DNA of 64,000 nucleotides from Ceratotherium simum simum (taxonomy: Eukaryota > Chordata > Mammalia > Perissodactyla > Rhinocerotidae), in assembly GCF_000283155.1 (NCBI RefSeq), contig NW_004454225.1:5339338-5403337 (forward strand). Direction: 5' to 3'. The first letter of the stretch is position 1. Each line of letters begins with the position of its first letter. Of the stretch, positions 13,866-25,065 are shown piece by piece. A program made the translations under genes and the position numbers. The notes beneath the pieces are model-generated. The model worked only from the letters and a program-made list of their open reading frames with translations, searched no databases and was not told the DNA's origin.

Positions 13866-14935
13866 ATCTTCCCCCTAGCCATCCTCCTGTCACCTTCCCT
13901 TCATCTTCCTGTCACCTTCCCCTCAGCCATCCTCCTGTCATCTTTCTCTCAGCCATTCTCCTGTCACCTTCCCCTCAGCCATCCCCTGTCACCTTCCTGT
14001 CACCTTCCCATCAGCCATCCTCCTGTCACCTTCCCCCTAGCCATCCTCCTGTCACCTTCCCTTCATCTTCCTGTCACCTTCCCCTCAGCCATCTTCCTGT
14101 CACCTTCCCCTCAGCCATCCTCCTGTCATCTTTCTCTCAGCCATTCTCCTGTCACCTTCCCATCACCTTCCCATCAGCCATCCTCCTGTCATCTTCCTCT
14201 TAGCCATTCTCCTGTCACTTTCCCCTCATCCTCTTGTCACCTTTTCCCTCAGCCATCCTCCTGTCACCACCTCAGCCATCCTCTTGTCACTCTCCCCCTC
14301 AGCCATCCTCCTGTCATCTTCCCCTCATTTTCCTGTCATCTTCCTTTCAGCCATCCTCCTGTCACCTTCCTTCCCCTCATCTTCCTGTCACCTTCCCCTC
14401 AGCCATGCTCCTGTCATCTTCCTCTCAGCCATGCTCCTGTCACCTTCCCCTCAGCCATCTTCCTGTCACCTTCCCCTCAGCCATGCTCCTGTCATCTTCC
14501 TCTGAGCCATTCTCCTGTCACCTTCCCCTCAGCCATCTTTCTGTCACCTTCCCCTCAGCAATCCTCCTGTCACCTTCCCTTCATCCTCTTGTCACCTTTT
14601 CCCTCAGCCATCCTCCTGTCACCTTCCCCTCATCTTCCTGTCACCCTCCCCATCACCCATCCTCCTGTCACCTTCCCCTCAGCCACCTTCTGTCACCTTT
14701 CCCCTCAGCCATCCTCTTGACACCTTCCCATCAGCCATCCTCCTGTCACCTTCTCCTCAGCCATCTCTGGTCACCTTCCCCTCATCCTCCTGTCATCTCC
14801 CCCTCAGCCATTTCCTGTCACCTTTTCCTTCAGCCATCCTCCTGTCACCTTCTCAGCGAGCATCCTGCCATCTTCCCCTCAGCCATTTCCTGTCACCTTC
14901 TCCTCAGCCATCCTCCCTCCTCAGCCATCCTTCTC
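13866..14935. repeat. 26-bp minisatellite of about 1.07 kb
   Basis: The basic unit is CCTCCTGTCACCTTCCCCTC followed by AGCCAT (26 bp), repeated roughly 40 times with shortened variants (for example CTTCCTGTCACCTTCCCCTC without the AGCCAT). The + strand is pyrimidine-rich. The minus strand, which is SCUBE1 sense, carries repeated GGGGAAGGTGACAGG. A 241-codon open frame across it is a repeat artefact. Confidence 0.95.
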
Positions 14936-15119
14936 TCCACCTACTCTGCCCCCTTGTGAGTTCCAGACCCTGATGGCCATCAGTGCCACCTCCCAGCAAA
15001 TTGCTTCATCACCCTGTCCAAGCCAAGGTAGGTGGAGATCTTCCCAAAATGTGGATCATACCCCCACCCTCAGGACTGATAGGGTACCCTGTCACTTTCA
15101 CAGCAAGGTCCAAACTCCT

Positions 15120-15175
15120 GCTAACCACAGTTTCCCGACCCCCTCATGCTAACCACAGTTTCCCGACCCCCTCAC
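15120..15175. repeat. 28-bp tandem duplication
   Basis: Two adjacent 28-bp copies beginning GCTAACCACAGTTTCCCGAC lie at 15120-15147 and 15148-15175. They differ only at the last base. The flanks resemble a worn L2 fragment. Confidence 0.9.
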
Positions 15176-16437
15176 TTCCACCAGCTTTGGGTCTGGCTTC
15201 AGGCTCCAGGACCCACTCTCTCCAACAGACAATGGCTGTTGGGACACTGACTCCTCTGGGCAACCAGAACAAAGCTGAAACCTTAGATGTCAGAGAACCA
15301 CTGGCCAGAGGTGAGAGGCCAGACTGGCCTGAATTAAGGGCTCAGGCAGTGAAGAGCAGCTGGATGACCTACAGGGTAAAAAGAAGAAAAGGGAGCTGGG
15401 GCGGGAGTGGCAGAGGGCCCAGGGTCTAGGCTAGCTTGGAAACAAAATCAAAAGCAACCACATAAGAAAAGTATCAGGCATAGGGGAGGGGAGAGTGGAT
15501 AGAAATGACCTGATGTCAGGGCAAACACTGGCACCCAACCCGCCCGGCTCTGCGGCCCTGGGGCAGCCACGGAATCGCCCCCTCAGTCAGACGGCGCTGG
15601 AAGGTGGTGGTGTCTGAGGACCCCCACCATTCCAGACACCATCCCAGAACTCAGGCCCAGAAAGGGCTCCGTGTTTGTGTCACTGCACCTGTGTCTAGAG
15701 TTTCTGCCTCTCTGTCTTCAGAGATCGACTTCAAGTTGTTTTTCAAGGTCTGCTGCCTCCAATCCATTACTTTCAACCAAGGTCTGAACACAGATGACCC
15801 TGCCAGCCTCTTGCCCTCTCCTTCCCACCACAAGCCCTGACGCCACCCAACCTTCTCCCCAATCCCCCAAAAGCCCCAGGCCATGCTGGCCCCTCTGCCC
15901 ACTGATCGCCCATCGACTCTCCTCTCAGCGGCCACTTCAGAGGCCACCTGCTCTCGGGGGTTGCTTTGACCCCTCTCCACCCAGCCAGGCTCCTAGCCCC
16001 CGGGCACAGGTAAGTTCCCTCTGACCTGAACAGGCCACTGGCCGAGCCCCTCAGCACTGCTGCTCAGGGGCCACGCTGACCACCTAGCACGCCACACCAT
16101 GCCAGGCTACGCCCAGGGCGCAGATTTGGGCATCACAACCCCAATCCCGGCTGACCAGCGCATGGGCAAGGAAGTCTTCCCTCTCTTTAGGGCTCAGTTT
16201 CCACACCTGACCAGAGAAGGGGTGAACCACAGGATAGCTGTGGTTCCTTTAAACGCTGAGAGGCAGCCACAGGAGGTGGTCATGATTTGAACCCAGACCA
16301 AATGGGCCCCGCCCCAGCACTACCCCCACGAGCCATGTGACCCTGGGCACATTATTTGCCTCTGTTATTTGCCATCTGCATACGGGAGGAACTAGTACCT
16401 ACCTCGTAGGGGTCAAGGGATTTAATGCGGTCATGTC

Positions 16438-16600
16438 AGGGTGACCATATGTCTCAGTTTGCCTGGGATGGTCCCAGTTTATACCTGCTGCCCTGGCACA
16501 GTCAGCGGTGCCTCCTTTCACTCTCAAAAATGTACTGGTTTGGACATTAACTTATACAGTCCCCCTAGTTAAGACAGGTAAAGTGCTCATAATGTGCCCA
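16438..16600 (+). mobile_element. Old interspersed repeat, probably a DNA-transposon fossil (copy 1)
   Basis: GGGTGACCATATGTCTCAGT, then TTTGCCTGGGATGGTCCCAG, is a widespread mammalian repeat head that recurs in this window at 54329. I do not recall its family name with certainty. It has no coding capacity. Confidence 0.6.
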
Positions 16601-16619
16601 GCAAAGTATTTAGTGATTC

Positions 16620-16858
16620 CATCATTATTAATTCTTGACTACAGAGGTGGTTCCGTGATTCTACATGTAATAAAAAGGCACAGAACCATACACATACACC
16701 ACACCAATGTCAGTTTCCTGTGTGGCTACTGTTCTCCAGTGATGTAAGGTGTTACTGCTGGGGGAGACTGGGTGAAGGGTACACAGGACCTGTCTTTACT
16801 ATTTTTGCATTTTCTTATAAATCTATAAATCTTTCAAAATAAAAGTTTTAAAAATCCT
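16620..16858 (+). mobile_element. L1 3' end fragment
   Basis: GGGGGAGACTGGGTGAAGGG followed by a TCTTTACTATTTTTGCATTT segment and TTCAAAATAAAAGTTTTAAA is the typical 3' end of old L1 elements. Antisense to SCUBE1. Confidence 0.85.
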
Positions 16859-17624
16859 ATTGTTTTGTCTCGAGTTACACTTGAGTATTTACCCTTACAA
16901 ACTTACAGATAAAATGAAGAGATCCTAAAAATACTTCATGCAGGGTTCATGCAATAAACAAAATAATTAATTCTAATTTACCCAGAGGTCATCTTTGCAC
17001 AACCCAATCAAGCAGAGTGTACCTATGAACTGGGAAATAAGTGAAAACAGCTCCCAGGAGGGAAACAGCTGTTGCAAAACCCAAGCACTGTCCCACCCGG
17101 CCAGGAGGCCTCAGTCCCAACCTGCGTGTGCATGTGGAACCCTGGCTGGGAGATGGTGGTACAGAACAGCTGACAGCAGCAAGAGCAAAAGAGAGGAGTC
17201 ACTTTTGGCCCAGAGGTCTAGGGACATTCAGAACGGGACAAACATTACCAAGCATTCTCTAGCCCTAAGAGGAGTGGCTGTCTTGGTAACTAAGTTTGTA
17301 CCAAAAATTAGGAATCGTAGGGAAAAGAGGCCACGCCGACGCAGGCTGTTCCCCTGAAAAGAGAAGGGAAGCGGGTGAGGTATTTCAGAAAATTCCCACC
17401 ACCAAGTGTCTTTTAACCTCCTGGTGCTTAAAGAGGCACAGTGGTATCTGGAACGCTCACACTGGGGAACTGCAGGTGGTGCCAGCCGAGGAGGCATCTC
17501 TGCTGTCCCTCGGGGCCTCTCCCAGGTCTCACCCCACCTGGGCCGGCTACACGGGGGGGTTCAAGCCTTGTCTAACCCTCCACGTAGTCTGCCCAGGCCC
17601 CAGGGCCAGACCACCAGAGCACGG

Positions 17625-17820
17625 GTCTCTCTGTACCACTGGCTGAGCAACTTTGGGTAAGTTCCCTAACCTCTGTGTCTTGGTTTCTAAGTCTGTAAAA
17701 TGGGATCACTGTAAGGATGCCATGTGGTAATGCACGAAAAGTGCTCAGTAACAGTGCCTGGCACGCAGTAAGCACACAATAAATGTAGCTCTCGCTATCA
17801 TTATCATTACTATTTAATGC
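17625..17820 (+). mobile_element. MIR SINE
   Basis: CTAAGTCTGTAAAATGGGAT, ACAGTGCCTGGCACGCAGTA and CACACAATAAATGTAGCTCT are the MIR 3' half. Confidence 0.85.
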
Positions 17821-19114
17821 AAAGGAAGCCAAGCTTTCCTATTCCTGGCCCCCATCACTAATTTTGGCTGGAGCCAGTGTCACCCTTGACGCCAAGCCTT
17901 GAGCTTTGTGAACGCGGCCCCGATTTTGCCACAGGGAAGGCAGTGGTGGGAGGGCAATGTGGTTTCCTAGCCGTGTTTACAAGTGCATTTAAACAGGCTC
18001 AGAAGGACATTAAATGGAATGTTAAACGCACTCAGGTAAACCCACGATGCCTCTGTGGGAGAGTGCTAGCCTGGCATCTGCCCTGCACGGGCCTCAGCCT
18101 TGCAGGGCACAGAAGCTCAGCTGCCCTGTAGGCCTGTTCCAGAGCATCAAACACGGGCAAGGAGGCAGCACAGCAGGGCTTCAGTGTGCTGCCAACCGCG
18201 CTGCGCCTGGTCTCTCCCAGGCGGTGGCCCACAGACCCTCTGGGTCCCCGCCACTCGGCCCAGATCACACTGCCCTCTAGCATGTGCTGACCAGGAATCT
18301 GCCTGCACAACCCAAGGATGCGGGGCGCCCAGGCCCAGGGAGCCACTGAGAGCTGAGCAGCACTCTCCTTCCTCCCTCGGTTCTTTCCAAAGGACCTCAT
18401 CCATGTGCCAGGACGCACAGACAGTGAAGCAGTCCCTGCTCGCAGGGAGCTCCCAAGCTGCAAGGACACAGGCACCAAGAGAAAAACTGCTTTCCGGAGC
18501 AACAGCCAGCAACAGCAGGGGGTGGGGGACAGAGGTGGCCACCGTGGCAGAGAACGGGCAGAGCCTGACAAGTCTCGCTGGGGCTGTTCAGGACAGGCTG
18601 TGCAGCGATGGGCACTCTCACTGAGGGCTGGGTGGGGGCCTCTGTCAGTAGACGGAGTGGTGTGGGCACCCCAGGGCTGGGGAGCAGTGTGAGCAGCCAG
18701 AGGCCTGGCTCATGGCTCCACTCTCTACAGGGAGGACGGGGCTGGGCTCTCCTGGAGGGCAGGGCCCTATATGACCTCTGCAGCCCGGGCGGGACAGGTG
18801 GCGAGCGCTGATGAGCTTGTGCTAGAGGAGCGAGTAAGGCCGGTCATCTTGAGGAGCCCCAGGCATTGGCATGTGCCACCCTGCGCACGAACAAACCCAG
18901 GTGCAAAGGCCACCAGCTCACCCCTTGCAAGTGAGTTCCTTGGGGACGAGGCCTGACTCCTGAGCTCCTGTCTACCCTCAGCTGAAGCTCAGGTTTCAGC
19001 CAGCACCCAGCACGCATCAGCAGAGCCTCGCTCAGTGTGCACCCAGGCCCCGTCTCTGCTGCTGGCTTGCTGTGGGGCCCTGGGTGAGGCCCTGCCCTCC
19101 CTGGGGCCTGTTTC

Positions 19115-19300
19115 CTCATCTGTGATAAATAACAATAAGAGCCTACCTTTATTGAATGATCTTTCAACACTCTGAAGTAGATGCTATGACTACAGCCACC
19201 AGGCACAGAGAGGTTAAGTGACTTGCTCAAGGTCACACAGATAATGAGGATGGAGCTGAATTCCAGCCGAGACAGCCAGGCCCCAGAAGCTGTGCTCTTG
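19115..19300 (-). mobile_element. MIR SINE
   Basis: AGAGAGGTTAAGTGACTTGC and TCAAGGTCACACAGATAATG are the inverted MIR core. Confidence 0.85.
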
Positions 19301-21454
19301 ATCATGGTGTAACACAGAGACGACAGGGAAACAAGAGGTGCCAAAGGCCCTCGGGGCTTGGCTTTGACACGTGCAGTCCCTAGAGCCCCCTTGCAAGCCT
19401 GTGGGGACAACGTGACGTTTCTTCTCACTCTGGTGCCTTTCCACCACTGCCACAGGTTGGACCAGAGTGGGCGTTTGGTGAGGCTTCAGAGCACAGCTAT
19501 GCAGGACAGCTGCCTGAGTGAGAGGCACAGACACCTCGAACCCACTGCCAGGGGCAGCAGAGTGGCCCAGGACCAGTGCCCTCGAGAGCAGTGATCCTTT
19601 GTCAGGCTGACGAGATCATTCTCATCACCGTCTCTGCTGTTCAGACGAGAGCACTAGAGCCCCTGGAAGCCCCGGATCCCTCCCTCCAGAGGGTTTTTCC
19701 TCAGCTCGTTATTATTCGGTAACTCTTAAGACCTTTATTGATCATTTGATCCCCTTCCTAGACTGAAAGCCTCACAGGGGACCACGCCTGCTTTTGCTCC
19801 CAGGGACTAGCCGGGCACCCGGCACATGGATGAATGCCATAGTGACCTACAATCACACAGCTGGTGAGGCCTAGCCTTTCAGAGCGCCGTCTCCTCCCTA
19901 AGCCCATTCTGCTCCGACTGAAAGAACTCTTCATTGGGAGGAAGGTCATCCAGGAGGCCACATCTTCTTGGAGCAGATAGGACACAAGGTAAAGAAAACA
20001 GAGCAAGCACAGGAGAGGGAGAGAGTGTGACAGTGCTGGCTCCTCAGTGGCCCATGCACTCTGGGACTGGAGAGGCCCCCCGGGTGCGTGACTATGACGC
20101 GGGGCAGTGGAGGCTGGGACTGTTCTGGACTGGCTGTCCTGGGGCCATGGGGCAGAGGAGAAACGGTTGTTGCTTGCTGGGCCAGAGGCTGAGAGGGAGG
20201 CGAGTGTGGGCTGTCATGGTGATAGAACCAGCGCCCGGAAATGCTGAACAGAGGGAGACAGGCCACAGATTCCAGCAACTCTGGGTCCCTTCCCACCCAG
20301 CGCTGGGACAGGGGAACAGCCTGTGTCCCCAAATCAAGCCTGAGTTCTGAAGACCTGAAGAAGCTGCCTACATGAGTCGCCACCCTAGGGTAGGTGATGC
20401 ACCTGACTGCTTCAAAGCATTCCCCTAATGGATCCCGCACTCGCCTGGGAGGAATTACTGGTCCCAACTTACAGACAAAGAGACCCAGAGAGGCAGGAGT
20501 GACCTGCAGAGGCCATGTGGCCAGTGGAGATGGAGAATGGCCGAGAACCTAAAACTCCCAACCCCAGCCTAGCCAGAGCCACGTGCCTTGGGCTAGGGTT
20601 TGCACTGGCACCTGGGAAGCGGGGCCACTCAGCAAATCTGAGCCCTGTGGCCTTGTTTTGCGGCTAGGAGCCTGGACTGACCTGGGTTGACCTTGCTCAT
20701 GCATCTAGCCCCCTCTAATCAAAACCAGCCTGTGTGCTTTTCTCCTGCTCAGGGGAGGCGCCAAAGAGCTGACAGGCGTTAGGAAGAGTCAGGTGACACG
20801 AGGAATCTGATTTGCCAAATGGCTCTGGCCCCCTCGGCCCTTCCAGGAGCCATGGGGATCAGAAGCTACTCAGGTGCAAAATAAACTGGGTTTTGGCCCC
20901 CCAGACACACTTTCATTTTGAGCTGTAACAATCGTTACTGTGGCTGTCACACAATCGTGGTGGGCAACTGTCACAACAATGAATGAGGCTCAGGGAGGGA
21001 GGCCACTTGTCCTGTCACCCAGGCCCCATCTCCACCCACGGGCATCCACGAGCAGTCGGCTCACAGCCCGGCCAGTGGGCCTGTCCTCTTCAGACCTTCC
21101 ACACAGCCTTCAGAAACCCGGGAAATGCTGCCACTTGTCCTTCGGAAGCTGTCCAAGAAGTTATCTGCTGCTTTTCAGAGTGATGCATTGCCCAGATTTA
21201 AAAATCCTAACGAGAGACGGACTTCTTTAACCACTGTTCTAGTTAACATAGATTGGGGTTGAGGCCCCCAAATCTGTATTCTGGTTAAATCTGGATTCCT
21301 GGCTTCACTTAAAAACCAGGATCTGGCCACCTAGAGCCTTTGGGTGGGGTGAGGCTCATGAGTTCAAGGCTCCACTGCACAATTAATTTGAGGCCCAGTG
21401 CCTGAAGTATCTGAGTTCCCCTAGAAGTCCTCCATTCTCCCCTCCAGCATCATT

Positions 21455-21820
21455 TTCAACCTGTGCTTAACCAGCTTCCCATAGCTGCCCTCCGCACAAA
21501 ATCCAAACTCCTGCCCACAGTTCACCAGCCTCACAGGGTCTTGCCCTTGCTAACCTCCCCTCATCCTGGGCTCCTTGTCCCCTTGGCTCACCGTGCTCCA
21601 CCATCCCACCCTTCGTTCTGCTTTTCACAAGAGCTTGGTCCACTCCCACCTCAGGGCCTTTGCACACACCCTGTGTGGCACACTGCCCCCAACTCCTCCC
21701 ATGGCCGCTCTTGTCTGTCGTTCAGTTTCAGCTCATGTGTGGCTTCCTCAAAGAGGCCTTCAGCTCTAGCCTATTCCTGTCTATTCCGCCATTCTATCTC
21801 TTTCCTTACCAGCCGCCTCA
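21455..21820 (+). mobile_element. L2 3' fragment
   Basis: ATCCAAACTCCTGCCCACAG, CTCAGGGCCTTTGCACACAC and TTCCTCAAAGAGGCCTTCAG appear in L2 order over about 370 bases. Confidence 0.8.
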
Positions 21821-21824
21821 TCAC

Positions 21825-22000
21825 GTCACAGCTAGTGACGTGGGCTGGTATCCTGACTCTGCCACTTCCCCACAGTGTGACCTTCGGCAGGTCCCCTAAC
21901 TTGACTGGGCTTCAGCTTCCTCACCAATCCCCAGGGGTCATGATACCCCACCTCACCAGGCTGCCGTGAAGGCCCGTGTCTGCTCAGAGAAAGTGCATGA
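21825..22000 (+). mobile_element. MIR SINE fragment
   Basis: TCCTGACTCTGCCACTTCCC and CAGTGTGACCTTCGGCAGGT are the MIR core, directly after an L2 fragment. Confidence 0.75.
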
Positions 22001-22824
22001 CCCCACGCAGCCACTGTCGCTGCTTCCCACGTCATCATCTCCCGGACCCCACTCCACTGGCTGACGCGGAGGTCTGCTTTGTAACATCCTTACAATCCTT
22101 TGTAACAATCCTTAGTACAGCAAATGCTTCCAGGCCAAACCAGGAGCCTGTTACAAACTGGACACGGCTGCCGTCCTGCGTTGTGTTGGTTTCCCCTTCC
22201 TGCGCACCCTCCGTTCAACCAGGGGCCTCACAACTCCACCTGGAGCCCTGCCCGCGGAAAGGCCATTTGTCAAAGGAACAGAGCACACCCAGCCTGGCTG
22301 GAAAAGAGGCTTAGGCCACCCTGGCCTCGGGACTTGACAGCTTACTCAGGGCAGTCGCTCTGTAAAACCCCCTCTCCTTGATGCAAGCAGGACTCCCCGT
22401 CCACCACAAACACTCACTCTCCTCCCCATAAATCTGCTTCTTATAAAACTTGATTTGGGCCCAGGTCCTCATTTCGGGCAGTCGACCCCACAGCCCCACA
22501 GCTGGGAGGTCTCATAAGGTGCAAGCTGAGCTGCCTGTGTGGGCTGCCGTGGAAGTCTGGACAGTGCGACCCGAGCCAGCCCCCAGGAACCTCACAGCAT
22601 GGCCTTCATGTCCTTGGGGGACACGGCAGTGCTGGGTCATCAGGCCCGCTTGTCTTGGAGGAAATCGCCTAAACGAACACCAACGATTCTAAGGAGTCCA
22701 TTAAAGTCATTCTGCCTAATTATCCTGGGTTTTGTACTTGTTAAGTGTTTTTCTCTTTTCTTTCTCGGGAACTGCTTTCAAATAAAAATCAGGCCCAGGG
22801 CCCCTGAGTCTCCCCCACAGCCTT

Positions 22825-22995
22825 TGTTAGCTTTAGCACATGCTGGACACTCTATACCCAGGATCTCATTCCATCCTCCAGAGACCCTGCCAGGTCAACA
22901 CCACGGCCCCATTTGCTGGACGAGGCAGCTGAGGCTCAGCGCATCGGAGCTGCCCGAGGAAGGGCTGCCAGCCAGGGGGCGGCAGAACTGGACTC
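22825..22995 (-). mobile_element. MIR SINE fragment
   Basis: CCAGGATCTCATTCCATCCT and GACGAGGCAGCTGAGGCTCA read as inverted MIR. It lies inside the long open frame at 22599-23741. Confidence 0.6.
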
Positions 22996-24079
22996 ACACT
23001 TGGTCCAGAGCCCAGGTGCCCTTTTCGTTCCCCACCTTTCAGTGTGAGCCACTCTCCGGCCTCCTGCTGGTGCCCCAGACTGGAGGTATGGCCCTTACAG
23101 GAGGCCCCTCCACGCCCCCCAACACTTCCTCCTTGTCAAGGTCAGCGATGGGGGAGGGGCTTAGGCTGGGGCAAGGCCATGCGGCTATCTTGTCCTCCTT
23201 CCATTTCTATTCCCCAGGCCCCAGAAGCACCCGCCCTCGCCTCTGCCCTCAGCCTGCTCTGCTGCAGCACACAGCCTGCCTCGAGATTCCAGACCTTGCG
23301 ATCACCTTAAGCAATATAGCCTCTCATACCTTCACAAATGCTGTTCCCTCTGCCTGGAAGACCCTCTCCTCTAAGCACATGAGTCCTGGCTTCTGGCCAG
23401 CTGTCCCACCTCACAGCCCTGCTACCTTGGGCCTAAACTCTGACCACCACTGCCCTGACACCAAAAACCCTCACCTGCTGGGCTTGGCTGGAGGCCAGTC
23501 TCTGTCCCAGTCTGGGCTGGCCCCAGCTGCCCCAGCACTTGGGCTGGCCAGGAGTGTTCCTGGGTCCCTCTGTACTGCCCCAGCTGGCCCGCCCTCCCAC
23601 CAGGCCTCCAGAGGGCAGCAGGGTCCTGACCACAAGGACCCTCCACTGGCTGGTGACCCAGCAAACACGCAGCAGATGAGTTGTTGGTGCACCAGCCTCG
23701 TGGAGACTGAGAAACTGGAACTCAGCCTGGGCAGGCCTTGAGCCCCTCTTGGGGAAGAGGACCATGGAGAATGGGCTACACCCAGCCCCCAGCCCAGAAA
23801 GGAACACAGCTTTTCTGGTCACATCCGCCTATTTGTGGCCCCACCTCACCTCCACATAAAAACGCCAGGAACCCCCACAGCCGTGGTAGAGAGGGTAGAG
23901 GGAGGGGCCCGGAGGAGCTCCCTGCAGAACCAGCACCAGAAGCACAAAACAGCCCTTCGGGGCCACCACCAAAACTCCCTGCCTTGACGCTGCGGCCCCC
24001 TGAACTAGGACATGGGAAAGGGGTGTCCAGGGGCTGCCTGTTCCTGTGGGGATGGGGGCGCTGCCTGGCCGGCACAGGC

Positions 24080-24091
24080 AGTACTCACCGT
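24080..24091 (-). promoter_or_regulatory. SCUBE1: 5' splice site of the EGF3 exon
   Basis: The minus strand reads AACG|GTGAGTACTG, with GT at 24088-24087. It is a strong consensus donor. Confidence 0.9.
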
Positions 24092-24223
24092 TGGAGCGGT
24101 GGATGCAGGTGTGCTGGTTGTCACTGAGGAAAAAGCCACTGTGGCACTGACACTCGTAGCTGCCCATGGCATTGACACAGATCTGCTGGCAGCCACCATT
24201 GTTGTCCTGACACTCGTCCACGT
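24089..24223 (-). CDS. SCUBE1: SCUBE1 exon encoding EGF-like module 3 (exon 4 in the usual numbering)
   Basis: This 135-nt exon reads, with its split first codon, as 45 residues starting [16 protein letters not shown] and ending CIHRSN. Cysteines fall at module positions 5, 12, 16, 25, 27 and 40. The D-x-D-E-C start and C-x-N-x4-Y-x-C-x-C (Asn18, Tyr23) again mark a calcium-binding EGF module that would rigidify the EGF2-EGF3 tandem. The minus-strand acceptor is CTTCTGACAG behind a pyrimidine tract of about 27 nt, and the donor is AACG|GTGAGTAC. Phase 1 on both sides joins cleanly to the EGF2 exon: its last G completes the first Asp codon. The terminal HRSN leads, in human SCUBE1, into the next module, which is not in this window. 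The identity with human SCUBE1 EGF3 is from memory. Confidence 0.96.
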
Positions 24224-24258
24224 CTGTCAGAAGAGGAAGAAAAGAGAAGAGAAATCAC
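24224..24258 (-). promoter_or_regulatory. SCUBE1: 3' splice site of the EGF3 exon, with candidate branch point
   Basis: The minus strand shows a nearly pure pyrimidine tract of about 27 nt ending TTCTGACAG. A GTGAT candidate branch site has its A at 24255, 32 nt upstream. The VNTR starts only about 85 bases farther into the intron. Confidence 0.8.
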
Positions 24259-24342
24259 ATCTGCAGCTGGAAGCGAGGGGTGACTGGCTGGTGGGACATG
24301 GATGCAATCAGTTTCCCCACACTGCACGGAAGTGGCTCCATG

Positions 24343-24802
24343 GAGGTACTCCACGGAGCTATACTACTACAGTGACACTCTGCAGAGGTACTCCCCGGTG
24401 GTACTCCATGGTGCTACACCACAGTGATACTCTACAGAGGTACTCCACGGTGCTACACCACAGTGATACTCTACAGAGGTACTCCCTGGTGGTACTCCAC
24501 GGTGCTACACCACAGTGATACTCTACAGAGGTANNNNNNNNNNNNNNNNNNNNNNNNNNNNNNNNNNNNNNNNNNNNNNNNNNNNNNNNNNNNNNNNNNN
24601 NNNNNNNNNNNNNNNNNNNNNNNNNNNNNNNNNTCCATGGTGCCACACCATAGTGATATTCTACAGAGGTACTCCCTGGCGGTACTCCATGGTGCTACAC
24701 CACAGTGATACTCTACAGAGGTACTCCCCAGTGGTACTCCATGGTGGTTCTCCACAGTAGTACTCCACAACAGAATCCCACAGAGTTATTCCACAGAGGT
24801 AG
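24343..24802. repeat. 52/39-bp VNTR in intron 3, interrupted by an assembly gap
   Basis: The phrase AGGTACTCC recurs at 24386, 24438, 24477 and 24529, and after the gap at 24667 and 24719. That gives full units of 52 bp and a short unit of 39 bp lacking a 13-bp segment (CTGGTGGTACTCC type). Units are highly similar to one another, with diverged copies at both ends. The true copy number is unknown because of the gap. Both strands stay open across the array, so apparent proteins here are artefacts. Confidence 0.95.
24534..24633. other. Assembly gap of exactly 100 N
   Basis: One hundred Ns lie in the middle of the VNTR. A round 100 is a common placeholder for a gap of unknown size, so the array is probably collapsed or unresolved here. 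Confidence 0.98.
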
Positions 24803-24804
24803 AT

Positions 24805-25065
24805 AGTTACAATGGCTGTAATGCTAACTGACCCTGATTCTCCTGTGTGCCTAGCACTGTTCTAAGCATCTTACCTGTATTAACCTCTGTAATCCTCACA
24901 GCAATCCTTTAAGTCAGATCCAGGTATTAGCCCAGTTTATAGATGGGAAAACTGAGGTACACAGAGGCAAACTCACCTGTGCAAGGTCCCACAGAGGCAG
25001 GATTCAAACCTGGTGGTCTGACTTCCAAACCTGGGCTCTCACTCATGTTGCCAGACTCTCCCTCT
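24805..25065 (-). mobile_element. MIR SINE, near full length
   Basis: GTGCCTAGCACTGTTCTAAG, ATGGGAAAACTGAGGTACAC and GATTCAAACCTGGTGGTCTG span an inverted MIR right next to the VNTR. Confidence 0.88.

Larger units (their letters stand above)
1..24088 (-). other. SCUBE1: SCUBE1 intron 4, 5' part (partial)
   Basis: This is downstream of the EGF3 exon in gene direction, and the intron runs past base 1. I looked on the minus strand for the next module (in human it starts EGMNCMNKDHGC) and did not find it, so the intron is at least 24 kb. Contents: GC-rich sequence with L2 and MIR fossils over about 1-8000; a polypurine tract at 3832; a palindromic transposon fossil at 9422; GC-rich DNA with no recognised element over about 12000-13860; a 26-bp minisatellite at 13866; DNA-transposon and L1 fossils at 16438-16858; and weakly repetitive DNA over about 18000-21400. 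The stretches not named separately show no gene, RNA or strong motif that I can support. Confidence 0.85.

Noticed and set aside
14234..14959. 241-codon + strand open frame rich in Ser, Pro, His and Leu
   Set aside because: It lies entirely inside the 26-bp minisatellite. The period simply lacks stop codons and the translation is the same short phrase repeated in changing frames.
1..24088. Expected next SCUBE1 exon (module after EGF3)
   Set aside because: I searched the minus strand for its EGMNCMNKDHGC-type start and a phase 1 acceptor and saw no match, so it is taken to lie outside the window.
24343..24533. CRISPR-like impression from regularly spaced similar units
   Set aside because: The units are directly tandem with no unique spacers, in vertebrate DNA. 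This is a VNTR.
24359..24770. Open frames on both strands across the VNTR and gap
   Set aside because: They contain 34 unknown residues from the Ns and consist only of repeat units open on both strands.
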